Assembly (NCBI RefSeq): GCF_002906655.1 | Contig: NZ_CP025795.1 | Span: forward strand, 930,001-994,000 | Direction of reading: 5' to 3' | Source of the DNA: Vibrio hyugaensis | GTDB taxonomy: Bacteria > Pseudomonadota > Gammaproteobacteria > Enterobacterales > Vibrionaceae | DNA length: 64,000 nucleotides | In this document: in pieces, positions 22,501 through 27,272 of the stretch | Numbering within the stretch: position 1 is the first letter of the stretch | Layout: every line of letters starts with the position of its first letter | The notes under the pieces: model-generated | Databases searched by the model: none | Told to the model about the DNA's origin: nothing | Seen by the model: only the letters and a program-made list of their open reading frames with translations | Position numbers and translations under genes: made by a program

Positions 22501-22824
22501 GTGTCAACAAGCGTAACAGTCAACGGAACAAGCACACGCTTTGAGGTCGATGATAAGATAGAACTTAAAGCAGTCGATACGGATGGCACTGAAATCACAG
22601 GTAGTGCAACCGTACTATCCGGCGGAGCATGGACGACTGATCTTGACCTTTCTATGATGAAAGACGGCTCAATAACAGTTTATGCGAACGGAACGAACGT
22701 ATTATCTGCTAGCGCTGAACAAGCCCAGGCAACGTTTAATTACGATAGTACCGTGACAGCTCTAATAAGGCCTGGTTATTGGGAGCGATACAGCGGCAAC
22801 TTAACCTTAGATAAGGCTGCATAA
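10579..22824 (+). CDS. Giant outer-membrane lipoprotein with Ig-like repeat domains (4081 aa)
   Basis: A probable surface adhesin or stalk protein. A lipoprotein signal ends in LLLSAC with lipid-bearing Cys23, followed by GGGDGG, so outer-membrane sorting is likely. Residues 37-110 resemble a carboxypeptidase-regulatory-like beta sandwich. The middle (roughly 300-2500) is a long chain of diverse Ig-like units, often opening with D-x-APV or TDxPxI patterns. Residues about 2520-4050 are highly regular tandem repeats: a half unit, seven full 192-residue units and a last half unit. No RTX calcium repeats, type I secretion signal, sortase motif or autotransporter barrel is seen, and no dedicated exporter lies nearby. 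The ATG has no clear ribosome site. The binding partner is unknown. Confidence 0.8.
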   Translation: MFTKNTLKPTLGLMTASLLLSACGGGDGGDNTPPARNTGSISGNVFDAPVNGAQIEVFEYKDGKLGRKLGNTTSDAFGDYKLEFESSSMPLYVVAQQGSYTDPLTKEIVSSSAGKTLRLEGVVNFSEGNDQKLMLTPLTNIVSGLAKYKISGGESGSDAVSEALDSINGMYGFNVNETTPIDITKGGQSSFATPGHQYGALLTAYSSYSYDLIEKYGQSEDNVYTSMHFADIQFRDVIADGLLDGLEISESTGAVTPLTFGQQKITSDVYTQDLSQHVLIVVNDPTLNVSGTDADDYVSFSQKINGLGTNGETDGVIPPRNDTDIDTTPPTVTRTDSDVLAGTDNVDIRLNDDIGVQSVSAYVEYQLNGSWSDEFKCNDQQTSGSEFCSVDASGFEIGVRETNIKVSINTKAIDAVEVNPDTGLSNVTAARLVFYTADVLGNELVPGSNTGHYVNFDWDNDAPVISVTSASAINNQLKEYVLKGIVKEASQDIKSVSVSFKSGLPEDVACSPVTVASGSACEFSKAYSTDEFLSTTTFDIKATDTKDNVGELQHAVSRDDQAPVQVIGYPEGTSMNYVNVNLAGERTTYEGVYTQDTYTADNVQSSRDYLKIGYVYASVGLQSIDGVDFANFNVNLLKENKIPYVRVRVADVNSETVLGSSADKLKLVVKYYVSQNNDDNYGLQKTTDTLASTDTITASIPHETILDSDGRVDEVIYYVPFVKEILGDGFKNVSENASQKLVIQTIDESDNESATQEVYFRSSFDLPTMTVVTPFIGARVQLEGLNPNGEFTSLASCTTIQQSESDKTTALDVASCETTTDVVNYDFMRVRLIGVEGTDPHYYQWKDDEGAKASVNLNNANIGAYFELDGSNTYYVTELATYQTGLFDYRWNQVEAGEKTSEKALQILTDVKYALAGGNDSFFGFDPTVTAYATNEMLEETIPNDLSNDYLHRFLVEAIDDLAQGTPRNNSSDFASAIYDDLSYDGKANGIGAGGNQIKLDDYKFSSNTYRNDLAQSYYNIMTDKYGIPDNLAQLYADDISQADPKLGEDDIIDGEGGSIDDKAPEQTLTIVTGRETMVGNKRYVAGEVVSKVVLEDPSGIVEEGDNAPKFQSMWYAESDPNTAIPLDLRLEESGESNKFKKEYLFSLNTESTDLTDIIEFALETSAFDTKGNGYTEADPLVERLYVDNDYPEASYSPPKDINDEEIQEGVYLSVKNNIHDLTFELDDVVGDKLDKRSLLFYKSSGEKYPVSYEQFYANQTKKFVVRLCSQEDCSAQGTTINPGDGNWIAVVSAEDNLGNSVSDADNGAPRFRIYIDSEAPVVNDAEITERLGGNSVWTPVIDWGELSQGNNVKVELRKGSGQTQTLESCDPATSTCDEPYLIGDQPDVKVQLVAEAFSYDAINEFYVTAADKAYPVNESRKGTFSFKVDNKGPIILLSTPWIEDALTKESTVVGRKFNVLLESVTDDSDITEVSLFQVDNPEALKTFKPTDPSQKFSIPLIASDTDKIELSGEGNSVSLYVKAKDVHGFERESNINSVIFDKQGPSFSLVGHDVNSYYIGDYVFELRAVDLGSNGSVSTEGVDRENLKYLIFEGDAPPPSEVEKGIVNDEALKIPLGGEDDGEHTIRVKGHDLRGNTSEEDFRFNVSNKLPLLDLTIAYADSGEPIDRVVYNEGNIKLTLKVTDVSGVKRIDSTYKYSSESEGTNFSFRQAGAEDTWEAILREDQLKADGNYELSISVYNNVQYNSDDEPLVSKINHTLSVQRNGVALDIVGPTEDFQNYVSNGVLDVTFKTLSEVKADKIQCWVRQEHSGNDAPPIDEKPTSGEKNISSGQEPSCTVDSENVSFSPAVLIVQTKGTNGAVAVQKFDFKMMDAGSPAVVRPESNTYQFSGGEVTYDLDDPTKYLAFDLIFEDELSGVNITDQENYPKLIRTAGSIPFSAESCVLNAKGEAVCRYKEKYADIIQKAAVKHAYKISNITDNAGNLAADHEFEFLLPTEDPVVDITNPKEGQVLNGKFLNVDFRVKLAENSDLENVSVTFGGESYDLKNNADNFRNFTTCSDDPKYRCSTFHSDELDAGLENKALTIEVLATDVWENRGTDLVEDIRFDNTDPIIGDSITVTEQPSDKVRFTFDEMRDEVSGLARVKYTVRVLDFEEEKTENVTYFELSKDQLLGRDEIKVEVIAVDAVDNSSDDIKTIDLRLPTVALTFDGITSLQGGKLAFTKESQSFTITSTEGEHVKASHYSIDMVPSSGDTLNFNGNIVLSTGSDTMVFDVDDQAEYMYKVTVIDSIGRSVKDFGLFSETYDAKGIESVIDYELPVISGVTANQISMTPADDKYYLDVTAYVADKNLSSVTSTADNGAGFTVGPQFITKPANAGDPYVMHYLLSPGDYTIKVVASDLVNNQAEETITPTVDAATVPELTISSTAPTPLAGGVEVPLTFTFTEEVTEFDISDVKLEASDGGETGELNPLSWSTTDNITWTVKYITPEKENKDVTIRVVDDSYKSINTIPGKGDSLLLEVEGVLPTLTKVTFDPTHQDIGKPVDVKLEFDKELQEATATLGSNDITSLAVTADKKVWIGTVNVPNVPELSVGLVVSQYKDLVGNVGEENTSNELPITPTLAITPVGNVDGSNAASLQVAGTSTRFDGQTLSVEIKAQGSETVIVSGNAIVQSGGAWTSSAMDISGQPNGKYTAVVKGTNASNVEAIDTATFTLAQALPTLTSATFNPTHQAEGQSVAVTLEFDKALQAASAELGGSAVTLTKTADAKVWTGDVVVPVSSELTVGLVVKDYLDLSGNTGAQDSTHSMPITPTLAITPVGNVDGNNAASLQIAGTSTRFDGQTLSVEIKAQGSETVIASGNATVQSGGAWTSSAMDISGQPNGTYTAVVKGTNASNVEATQTTTFTLSQALPTLTSATFNPTHQAEGQSVAVRLEFDKELQAASAELGGSAVTLTKTADASIWTGDVVVPVSSELTVGLVVKDYLDLSGNTGAQDSTYSMPITPTLAITPVGNVDGSNAASLQVAGTSTRFDGQTLSVEIKAQGSETVIASGNATVQSGGAWTSSAMDISGQPNGTYTAVVKGTNASNVEATQTTTFTLSQALPTLTSATFNPTHQAEGQSVAVRLEFDKELQAASAELGGSAVTLTKTADASIWTGDVVVPVSSELTVGLVVKDYLDLSGNTGAQDSTYSMPITPTLAITPVGNVDGSNAASLQVAGTSTRFDGQTLSVEIKAQGSETVIASGNATVQSGGAWTSSAMDISGQPNGTYTAVVKGTNASNVEATQTTTFTLSQALPTLTSATFNPTHQAEGQSVAVRLEFDKELQAASAELGGSAVTLTKTADASIWTGDVVVPVSSELTVGLVVKDYLDLSGNTGAQDSTYSMPITPTLAITPVGNVDGSNAASLQVAGTSTRFDGQTLSVEIKAQGSETVIASGNATVQSGGAWTSSAMDISGQPNGTYTAVVKGTNASNVEATQTTTFTLSQALPTLTSATFNPTHQAEGQSVAVRLEFDKELQAASAALGGSAITLTKTVDASIWTGDVVVPVSSELTVGLVVKDYLDLSGNTGAQDSTYSMPITPTLAITPVGNVDGSNAASLQVAGTSTRFDGQTLSVEIKAQGSETVIASGNATVQSGGAWTSSAMDISGQPNGTYTAVVKGTNASNVEATQTTTFTLSQALPTLTSATFNPTHQAVGDSVAVRLEFDKELQAASAALGGSAITLTKTADASIWTGDVVVPATSELTVGLVVKDYQDLSGNTGAQDSTYSMPITPTLAISSVGTVDGSNSASLQIAGTSTRFDGQTLSVEIKAQGSETVIASGNATVQSGGAWTSDAMDISGQPNGTYTAVVKGTNASNVEATQTTTFTLSQALPTLTSATFNPTHQAEGQSVAVRLEFDKELQAASAELGGSVVVLTKTVDASIWTGDVVVPATSELTVGLVVKDYQDLSGNTGAQDSTYSMPITPTIVLGTINDVTVSTSVTVNGTSTRFEVDDKIELKAVDTDGTEITGSATVLSGGAWTTDLDLSMMKDGSITVYANGTNVLSASAEQAQATFNYDSTVTALIRPGYWERYSGNLTLDKAA
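18424..22455 (+). repeat. Seven tandem 576-bp (192-residue) repeats in the giant lipoprotein gene
   Basis: Unit starts, read from the recurring ITPTLAIT codons, are 18424, 19000, 19576, 20152, 20728, 21304 and 21880, exactly 576 bases apart. Each unit encodes two beta-sandwich halves, one starting TLAITPVGNVDG and one starting LPTLTSATFNPTHQ. Units 2-5 differ by only a few bases, while the second halves of units 5 and 6 and all of unit 7 are more diverged. A diverged half unit flanks each side (about 18150-18423 and 22456-22740). The near identity points to recent expansion by recombination, so copy number probably varies between strains. Confidence 0.95.
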
Positions 22825-22829
22825 AAGAA

Positions 22830-22858
22830 AGCGAGCGTTTAGCTCGCTTTCTTTTTCT
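22830..22858 (+). terminator. Terminator of the giant lipoprotein gene
   Basis: A 12-bp perfect stem (AAGAAAGCGAGC / GCTCGCTTTCTT) with a 5-base loop and a trailing T-rich tail, starting six bases after the stop codon. Confidence 0.85.
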
Positions 22859-23594
22859 TGTTTAGGTGATCTAAGTCAAACGAATAGCTTTTTCTCATGA
22901 TTGATATGGATGGTTTCATCGTCTTTATACAAGGCAAAACATCTAGAATACCTACAACAATTTTGTTTTTGGGAGCGGTTAGCGTGATTGTGGTGGTTAT
23001 TTGAGAGATGTCGTGGTGAATGTGTCATGTTGAGAATATGTCTCAATATTATATAGTTAGGATTAATCCTATACCCCAAGTATAGAGTTCTGCATTAGGT
23101 AGTGGGTACTACCTGACGTTTTGTGACTGTGATGAAGTGACACCAGCCTAGCATTGCTTCAAAACAGTTGCGCCTTTTTGTGAGTGTGACACGCGCTCAC
23201 CTTTTTATTTACGCTTCTTCAGTAGTATGCACGCATTGTTTGCTACTGGAGAAGATATCTCTCCAATCCACTTTTCTTTAAAAGTCCATTGATTAAAAAA
23301 TGGATTACCACCAACTTTGTTAACTTCTGCCCATAAATGAAATTTTTCGAGAATCAACAAAATCCCACATAGTCACTGTTTTGATTGTTATTTGCTGTTT
23401 TGTGGTAGTTAAATAAACTAAATTGGCAGTAATAATGACTATTTGTGTTGTTGGGTATGCTCTGGCGGCTTTTCTATCTCATTGAAAGTTAATAGTTAAA
23501 TAAGTAGGATTAGCTCACCAAATCGTACTTGTAAGCCTTATCAGCTTAAACGTCACCGCAACCATATTTACGATGTTGGTTGTGGAGAATTCAA
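22859..23594. promoter_or_regulatory. Long intergenic region with a duplicated promoter block
   Basis: About 730 bases without a supported gene. At 22985-23057 it holds a second copy of the block found before the giant gene: TGATTGTGGTGGTTATT, then GTGTCATGTTGAGAA, with TTGAGA (23030-23035) and TATAGT (23052-23057) again 16 bases apart. A short perfect hairpin (AGGTAGT / ACTACCT, 23097-23114) follows. A transcript from here would have a leader of about 530 bases before the next gene. A hydrophobic 35-codon frame at 22897-23004 lacks a ribosome site and is not called. Confidence 0.5.
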
Positions 23595-25127
23595 ATGCAT
23601 TTAGTTTGCAAATTTATACCTAGCTCGAAGCTATCCTCCAACGAGCTATCTTATGTCCTTACACCGGATGAGTGTATAGGGCAGCTTTCGCGTTTGCGAA
23701 ATCCAGATGACATCCTTAAAAACCTCCCTAAAGAACTGGCGCAGAAGATTTCTCTTTCTTCTAAAAAAACGACCAGCGGATTGCTAACAGCGATCAGAAC
23801 CGAGCTTGGGAAAGGCAGTTGGGTCTCATTATCTTCCTTTGCTCGCCGGTCGCCATTGACGGACTCTCAGTTGCAAAGTTTCCCTAGACTCAAAACACTC
23901 GTTGACTCTGTATCTGCTTCGAATGAAAGTAAAGTTTTCAAAGCCGGATATAAGCAGGTAACGGACGATGTTGCTTTAGTCCGCAGTTACACCCACGTGC
24001 CATATGAGCCAAGCCCAGATCAAAAAATCGTTGTCGAGTTTGCAGGGCAGTGGTCTAGCAATGCGGCATGTTTGATGTTGGGCAAAACGGACGCTCAAAA
24101 AGAAAAAGTCACCGTAGGTAAGGCCGATACCGAAAACAAGCACCGCAGCCTCGCGACCTTTAAAGATCTCGAAGCTGAGGGTAAAACGCTTTATATCAAA
24201 ATCCCTTGTTCCGATCAGCCTCAGCCAATCTTGCTTAGATTAGCCGAAGGCCTGCAACCCGTTGATAAAGAAACTCAGATGGATGAGTGGGATAACGTGT
24301 TGGTGCCGGTGAGACCATTGGCTTACTTAGATGGCAGCAATGACAAAGCAAAAGCCTCCGATCTTTGTGGTGGTTTCCTCTATGTCTTTTGGAAAGGGAA
24401 GCTTTGGCGAGAGATGGCGATAACCGAGAAAGGTTACTACCAAGATGTTGACGTCGAGTACTACCGTACCTTAGAGCAAGAAGAAAAGAAAAAAGACATA
24501 CCTCAGGTGATACAAAGAAGCGCAAGCGGTTTTGCCATGGCGCATTTCTGGGCACCTTACAAAATTTCGGGTGAAGTCCAACAGGGGGAAAATGGACTCA
24601 AGATCATTTTCTCACCAAAGCAAAAGCGCTTTGCCCAGATTGAAGCATTAGAATCGGATGCTGCTTTGCTAGAGAAATCCAGCACACCATTAGATGAATT
24701 AAGTAGTTACAGTGACGCACAGTCATTCAGTGCACAACAATTTACCTCCGATGTAGACAGTGCCGCCATCCACAAAGTTACCGAAGACGACATGCCATGG
24801 TTGAGTGACCAACAAGCCATCGTTCGAAGTTACGACCAGAGTAATACGGTCATTGCTTATGTGGATGGAAAAAACAGTGGCTTTCTCGTCCGCTTGGAAG
24901 TTGGCTTGGCAGACGGCCCATTGGCAGAACAGCTAGACCCTTACTCGTTAGCTTCGTATGACGGCTTAGTTGCCATTATGGAAGATTCTGAAAGTGACTG
25001 GCGAGTTACCGAGCCTTTTGAGTTAACCAGTAAAGATGGTTATATCAGTGCCTTAGTGACAGGTATGCCTCCCAAAGGAAAGTTTACACTTGTGCTTTCG
25101 CACCTTGGGGGCAAGACAGTGCGGTGA
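23595..25127 (+). CDS. Candidate T6SS effector with MIX-like motifs; 3' end frameshifted
   Basis: No family is recognised with certainty. The protein (510 residues as written) has no signal peptide or membrane helix. Three segments fit, in order, the published MIX effector signature: VLVPVR (235-240) for shhPhR, LCGGFLYVF (257-265) for hRxGhhYhh with Cys in place of Arg, and LKIIFSP (335-341) for the start of the last motif. The GFLYVF...GYYQDVD stretch also recalls VasX-type N-termini. The C-terminal domain is nearly identical to the next gene's, but a run of five G (25107-25111), versus six there, ends this copy early. With one more G it would continue to 25291, giving about 565 residues. 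I chose ATG 23595, which has GGAG 8 nt upstream, over the upstream TTG. It heads a four-gene block. Confidence 0.6.
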   Translation: MHLVCKFIPSSKLSSNELSYVLTPDECIGQLSRLRNPDDILKNLPKELAQKISLSSKKTTSGLLTAIRTELGKGSWVSLSSFARRSPLTDSQLQSFPRLKTLVDSVSASNESKVFKAGYKQVTDDVALVRSYTHVPYEPSPDQKIVVEFAGQWSSNAACLMLGKTDAQKEKVTVGKADTENKHRSLATFKDLEAEGKTLYIKIPCSDQPQPILLRLAEGLQPVDKETQMDEWDNVLVPVRPLAYLDGSNDKAKASDLCGGFLYVFWKGKLWREMAITEKGYYQDVDVEYYRTLEQEEKKKDIPQVIQRSASGFAMAHFWAPYKISGEVQQGENGLKIIFSPKQKRFAQIEALESDAALLEKSSTPLDELSSYSDAQSFSAQQFTSDVDSAAIHKVTEDDMPWLSDQQAIVRSYDQSNTVIAYVDGKNSGFLVRLEVGLADGPLAEQLDPYSLASYDGLVAIMEDSESDWRVTEPFELTSKDGYISALVTGMPPKGKFTLVLSHLGGKTVR

Positions 25128-25290
25128 TGATGTTTGAAGGGCTGACGTACCAAGAGATTATCGCAGAACCACCAGAATTACCGATGATTTCTAAGCACGA
25201 AGAACAGCGAGTGCCTGATGAAGTTAATGAAGAAAGAGAGCGTCAAAAGAAAACATTAGACATGATGCTAGGGCTTATCAATAACAATTA
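24885..25290 (+). repeat. Direct repeat copy 1, 3' part of the MIX-like gene
   Basis: About 406 bases that recur at 25493-25898, offset by 608 bases. The first 60 or so bases differ at many third codon positions, then the copies are almost identical to the end. That gradient suggests gene conversion or a recent duplication. The copies differ in the G run: five here, six in copy 2. Confidence 0.9.
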
Positions 25291-25332
25291 ACGCATTAGG
25301 CTATTTGGTCTATTAGAAATAACAGGTTGAAA

Positions 25333-25899
25333 ATGAAAAGATTAATCACTTTATATACGCTTATTATAATGATGTCTCTGGGATTTGGGGTAGCTCACGG
25401 AAAACCAAAACCGGCAGTCGATGATGACTATTTCCAAGCTCAAACTATTGCTAATAATGCATCAACGATAAGCAATGAGGAAGATAAACTCCTTGTTCGT
25501 TTAGAGGTTGGTTTGGCAGATGGCCCATTGGAAGAACAGCTAGACCCTTACTCGTTTGCTTCCTATGACGGCTTAGTTGCCATTATGGAAGATTCTGAAA
25601 GTGACTGGCGAGTTACCGAGCCCTTTGAGTTAACCAGTAAAGATGGTTATATCAGTGCCTTAGTGACAGGTATGCCTCCCAAAGGAAAGTTTACACTTGT
25701 GCTTTCGCACCTTGGGGGGCAAGACAGCGCGGTGATGATGTTTGAAGGGCTGACGTACCAAGAGATCATCGCAGAACCACCAGAATTACCGATGATTTCT
25801 AAGCACGAAGAACAGCGAGTGCCTGATGAAGTTAATGAAGAAAGAGAGCGTCAAAAGAAAACATTAGACATGATGCTAGAGCTTATCAACGCCAATTAA
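25333..25899 (+). CDS. Small exported protein sharing the MIX-like protein's C-terminal domain
   Basis: A 188-residue protein with a clear Sec signal peptide (MKRLITLYTLIIMMSLGFGVAHG), so it should reach the periplasm. Residues about 55-188 repeat the C-terminal domain of the upstream protein: LVRLEVGLADGP through LSHLGGQDSAV, then a charged helical tail (EEQRVPDEVNEERERQ). The domain is predicted beta-rich by its pattern; no known family was recognised. An exported copy next to a leaderless one suggests a partner, chaperone or protective role against the upstream protein. ATG 25333 is preferred over TTG 25327; AACAGG precedes it. It lies 42 bases after the ancestral stop of the upstream gene. 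Confidence 0.7.
   Translation: MKRLITLYTLIIMMSLGFGVAHGKPKPAVDDDYFQAQTIANNASTISNEEDKLLVRLEVGLADGPLEEQLDPYSFASYDGLVAIMEDSESDWRVTEPFELTSKDGYISALVTGMPPKGKFTLVLSHLGGQDSAVMMFEGLTYQEIIAEPPELPMISKHEEQRVPDEVNEERERQKKTLDMMLELINAN
25493..25898 (+). repeat. Direct repeat copy 2, most of the small exported protein gene
   Basis: The second copy of the 406-base repeat; it keeps the intact frame with a G6 run at 25714-25719 and ends in CTTATCAACGCCAATTAA, where copy 1 has AATAACAATTAA. Confidence 0.9.
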
Positions 25900-25964
25900 A
25901 GAGATAATACGGGGAATTTGCTTTAGACCTCGGTTTATTAAATCATGAAGAGAATGAGCGAAAT

Positions 25965-27272
25965 ATGAAAAAAATCATAATAGGCAGCACCATTGTTGCT
26001 ACCTTATTGGCTGGGGCTGGTGTTTTGCATTGGCAAAGCAAGCCTCAAATGGGTGAAGCCTATAAAAGAAACCTCGGTTACACAGTGACATCTACTTTGT
26101 TCAGTAAACAAAGAGAGTCCCTTTCAAAAATTCGTGGTTGGCGAATCGACATAGAAACCCTTGAAGGTGTCCCCAAAGAAAAGTGGAACGCAACGCACAC
26201 TCAACCTCAAGTGATGTTTAACTATGGCTCCGACTCTAATATGTACACCATGAACTTAGATGGTAGTGATGTTCGCCTATTATTGAGTCGAGATGAGGTT
26301 GGCGAACTACCTGAAGGGGGCAACACGCAGCGCACCGCCGATGGGCGATACGTAGCTTTCAATTATTCATCTTTTGGTATCCGACATTGTTTGGTTTACG
26401 ATCTTAAAGATAGAGAAATTTTGGCGAAAATGGATGCATGCCACTCAGGGACATTTACCCTTGATAGCAGTAAATATTACTATTTAAATTTCCAAGATGG
26501 AAATCCATACTTTCTTGATTTAAAAACCAAAAAACCTAAGCATACATTTGAAGGGGAGCTCGAGGTTAATGGCGAAATCTGGAACCCATCAAAAGATGGC
26601 GTCGCTTTTATTATCGACCAACTGAACGGGCGGTTTATCTATAGCGTCGCAAAAAGAGATGGGCGCGGTGAACGAGGAAAAGTAAAACAGCTGGTATTTA
26701 GCTTTCCAGAAATGACGTTTATCAATCAAGAAAAGTATGTAGCAGATCAATGTCAACAGGGTTATACACGCGGTCCGATATATAGCTATATGATGTGTGG
26801 TGACCGAAAACCATACGAACTATTTTCGTTTCAAACTCCCAATGAAAAGCTGGAAGACTCCCCTGAGAGGTATCCCCTTCAACGCGGTAAATGGTATGCC
26901 AGAGCATACGGAAATCGATTGTTGAGATTAAAGCAACCTGAAGAAGTTGGGATGTTTGATGGTTTGAGCTATTACTACGCGTTAAAAATCGGTAGTGGCG
27001 AGTTTGACTACAAGAAATTAAATCGAATCAACTTTTACATACCAGCTGATATTTACGAAGACTTTGAGAATATGGATTTGCGTCCTTTTATGCCTCCTAT
27101 CCCTACCAAGGCACAATTCGATGAGCTGGTGCCTAAAGTGACCGAAAAGATGCGTTGGGATTGCGCAAGGAGCCGAGGAGAGTTCCGGAATTGTGCTCAG
27201 TATTACGATATGAAAGCGCTGTTTAAAGACATGGATCAAGTTAGGGAATATATGGGGGTTAAGAAATGGTAA
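25965..27272 (+). CDS. Membrane-anchored periplasmic protein with TolB-like propeller features
   Basis: A 435-residue protein with one N-terminal hydrophobic helix (residues 3-24) after two lysines, so it is probably anchored in the inner membrane with the rest in the periplasm. Residues 80-250 hold propeller-like strands such as NMYTMNLDGSDVRLLL and RTADGRYVAFNY, the pattern of TolB/WD40-like blades. Four or more cysteines are spread through the mature part. No enzyme motif was seen. Its stop overlaps the start of the next gene (ATGGTAA), so the two are translationally coupled. Place and coupling make it a candidate immunity or accessory protein for the large downstream protein; this is inference. 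Confidence 0.65.
   Translation: MKKIIIGSTIVATLLAGAGVLHWQSKPQMGEAYKRNLGYTVTSTLFSKQRESLSKIRGWRIDIETLEGVPKEKWNATHTQPQVMFNYGSDSNMYTMNLDGSDVRLLLSRDEVGELPEGGNTQRTADGRYVAFNYSSFGIRHCLVYDLKDREILAKMDACHSGTFTLDSSKYYYLNFQDGNPYFLDLKTKKPKHTFEGELEVNGEIWNPSKDGVAFIIDQLNGRFIYSVAKRDGRGERGKVKQLVFSFPEMTFINQEKYVADQCQQGYTRGPIYSYMMCGDRKPYELFSFQTPNEKLEDSPERYPLQRGKWYARAYGNRLLRLKQPEEVGMFDGLSYYYALKIGSGEFDYKKLNRINFYIPADIYEDFENMDLRPFMPPIPTKAQFDELVPKVTEKMRWDCARSRGEFRNCAQYYDMKALFKDMDQVREYMGVKKW

Noticed and set aside
18369..22598. Regularly spaced open frames of 65-96 codons on the minus strand within the giant gene
   Set aside because: They repeat every 576 bases, exactly with the coding repeats, and have no ribosome sites or family resemblance; they are shadows of the plus-strand repeats.
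22897..23004. A 35-codon frame with a hydrophobic end after the giant gene
   Set aside because: No ribosome site, and its end overlaps the duplicated promoter block; chance is more likely.
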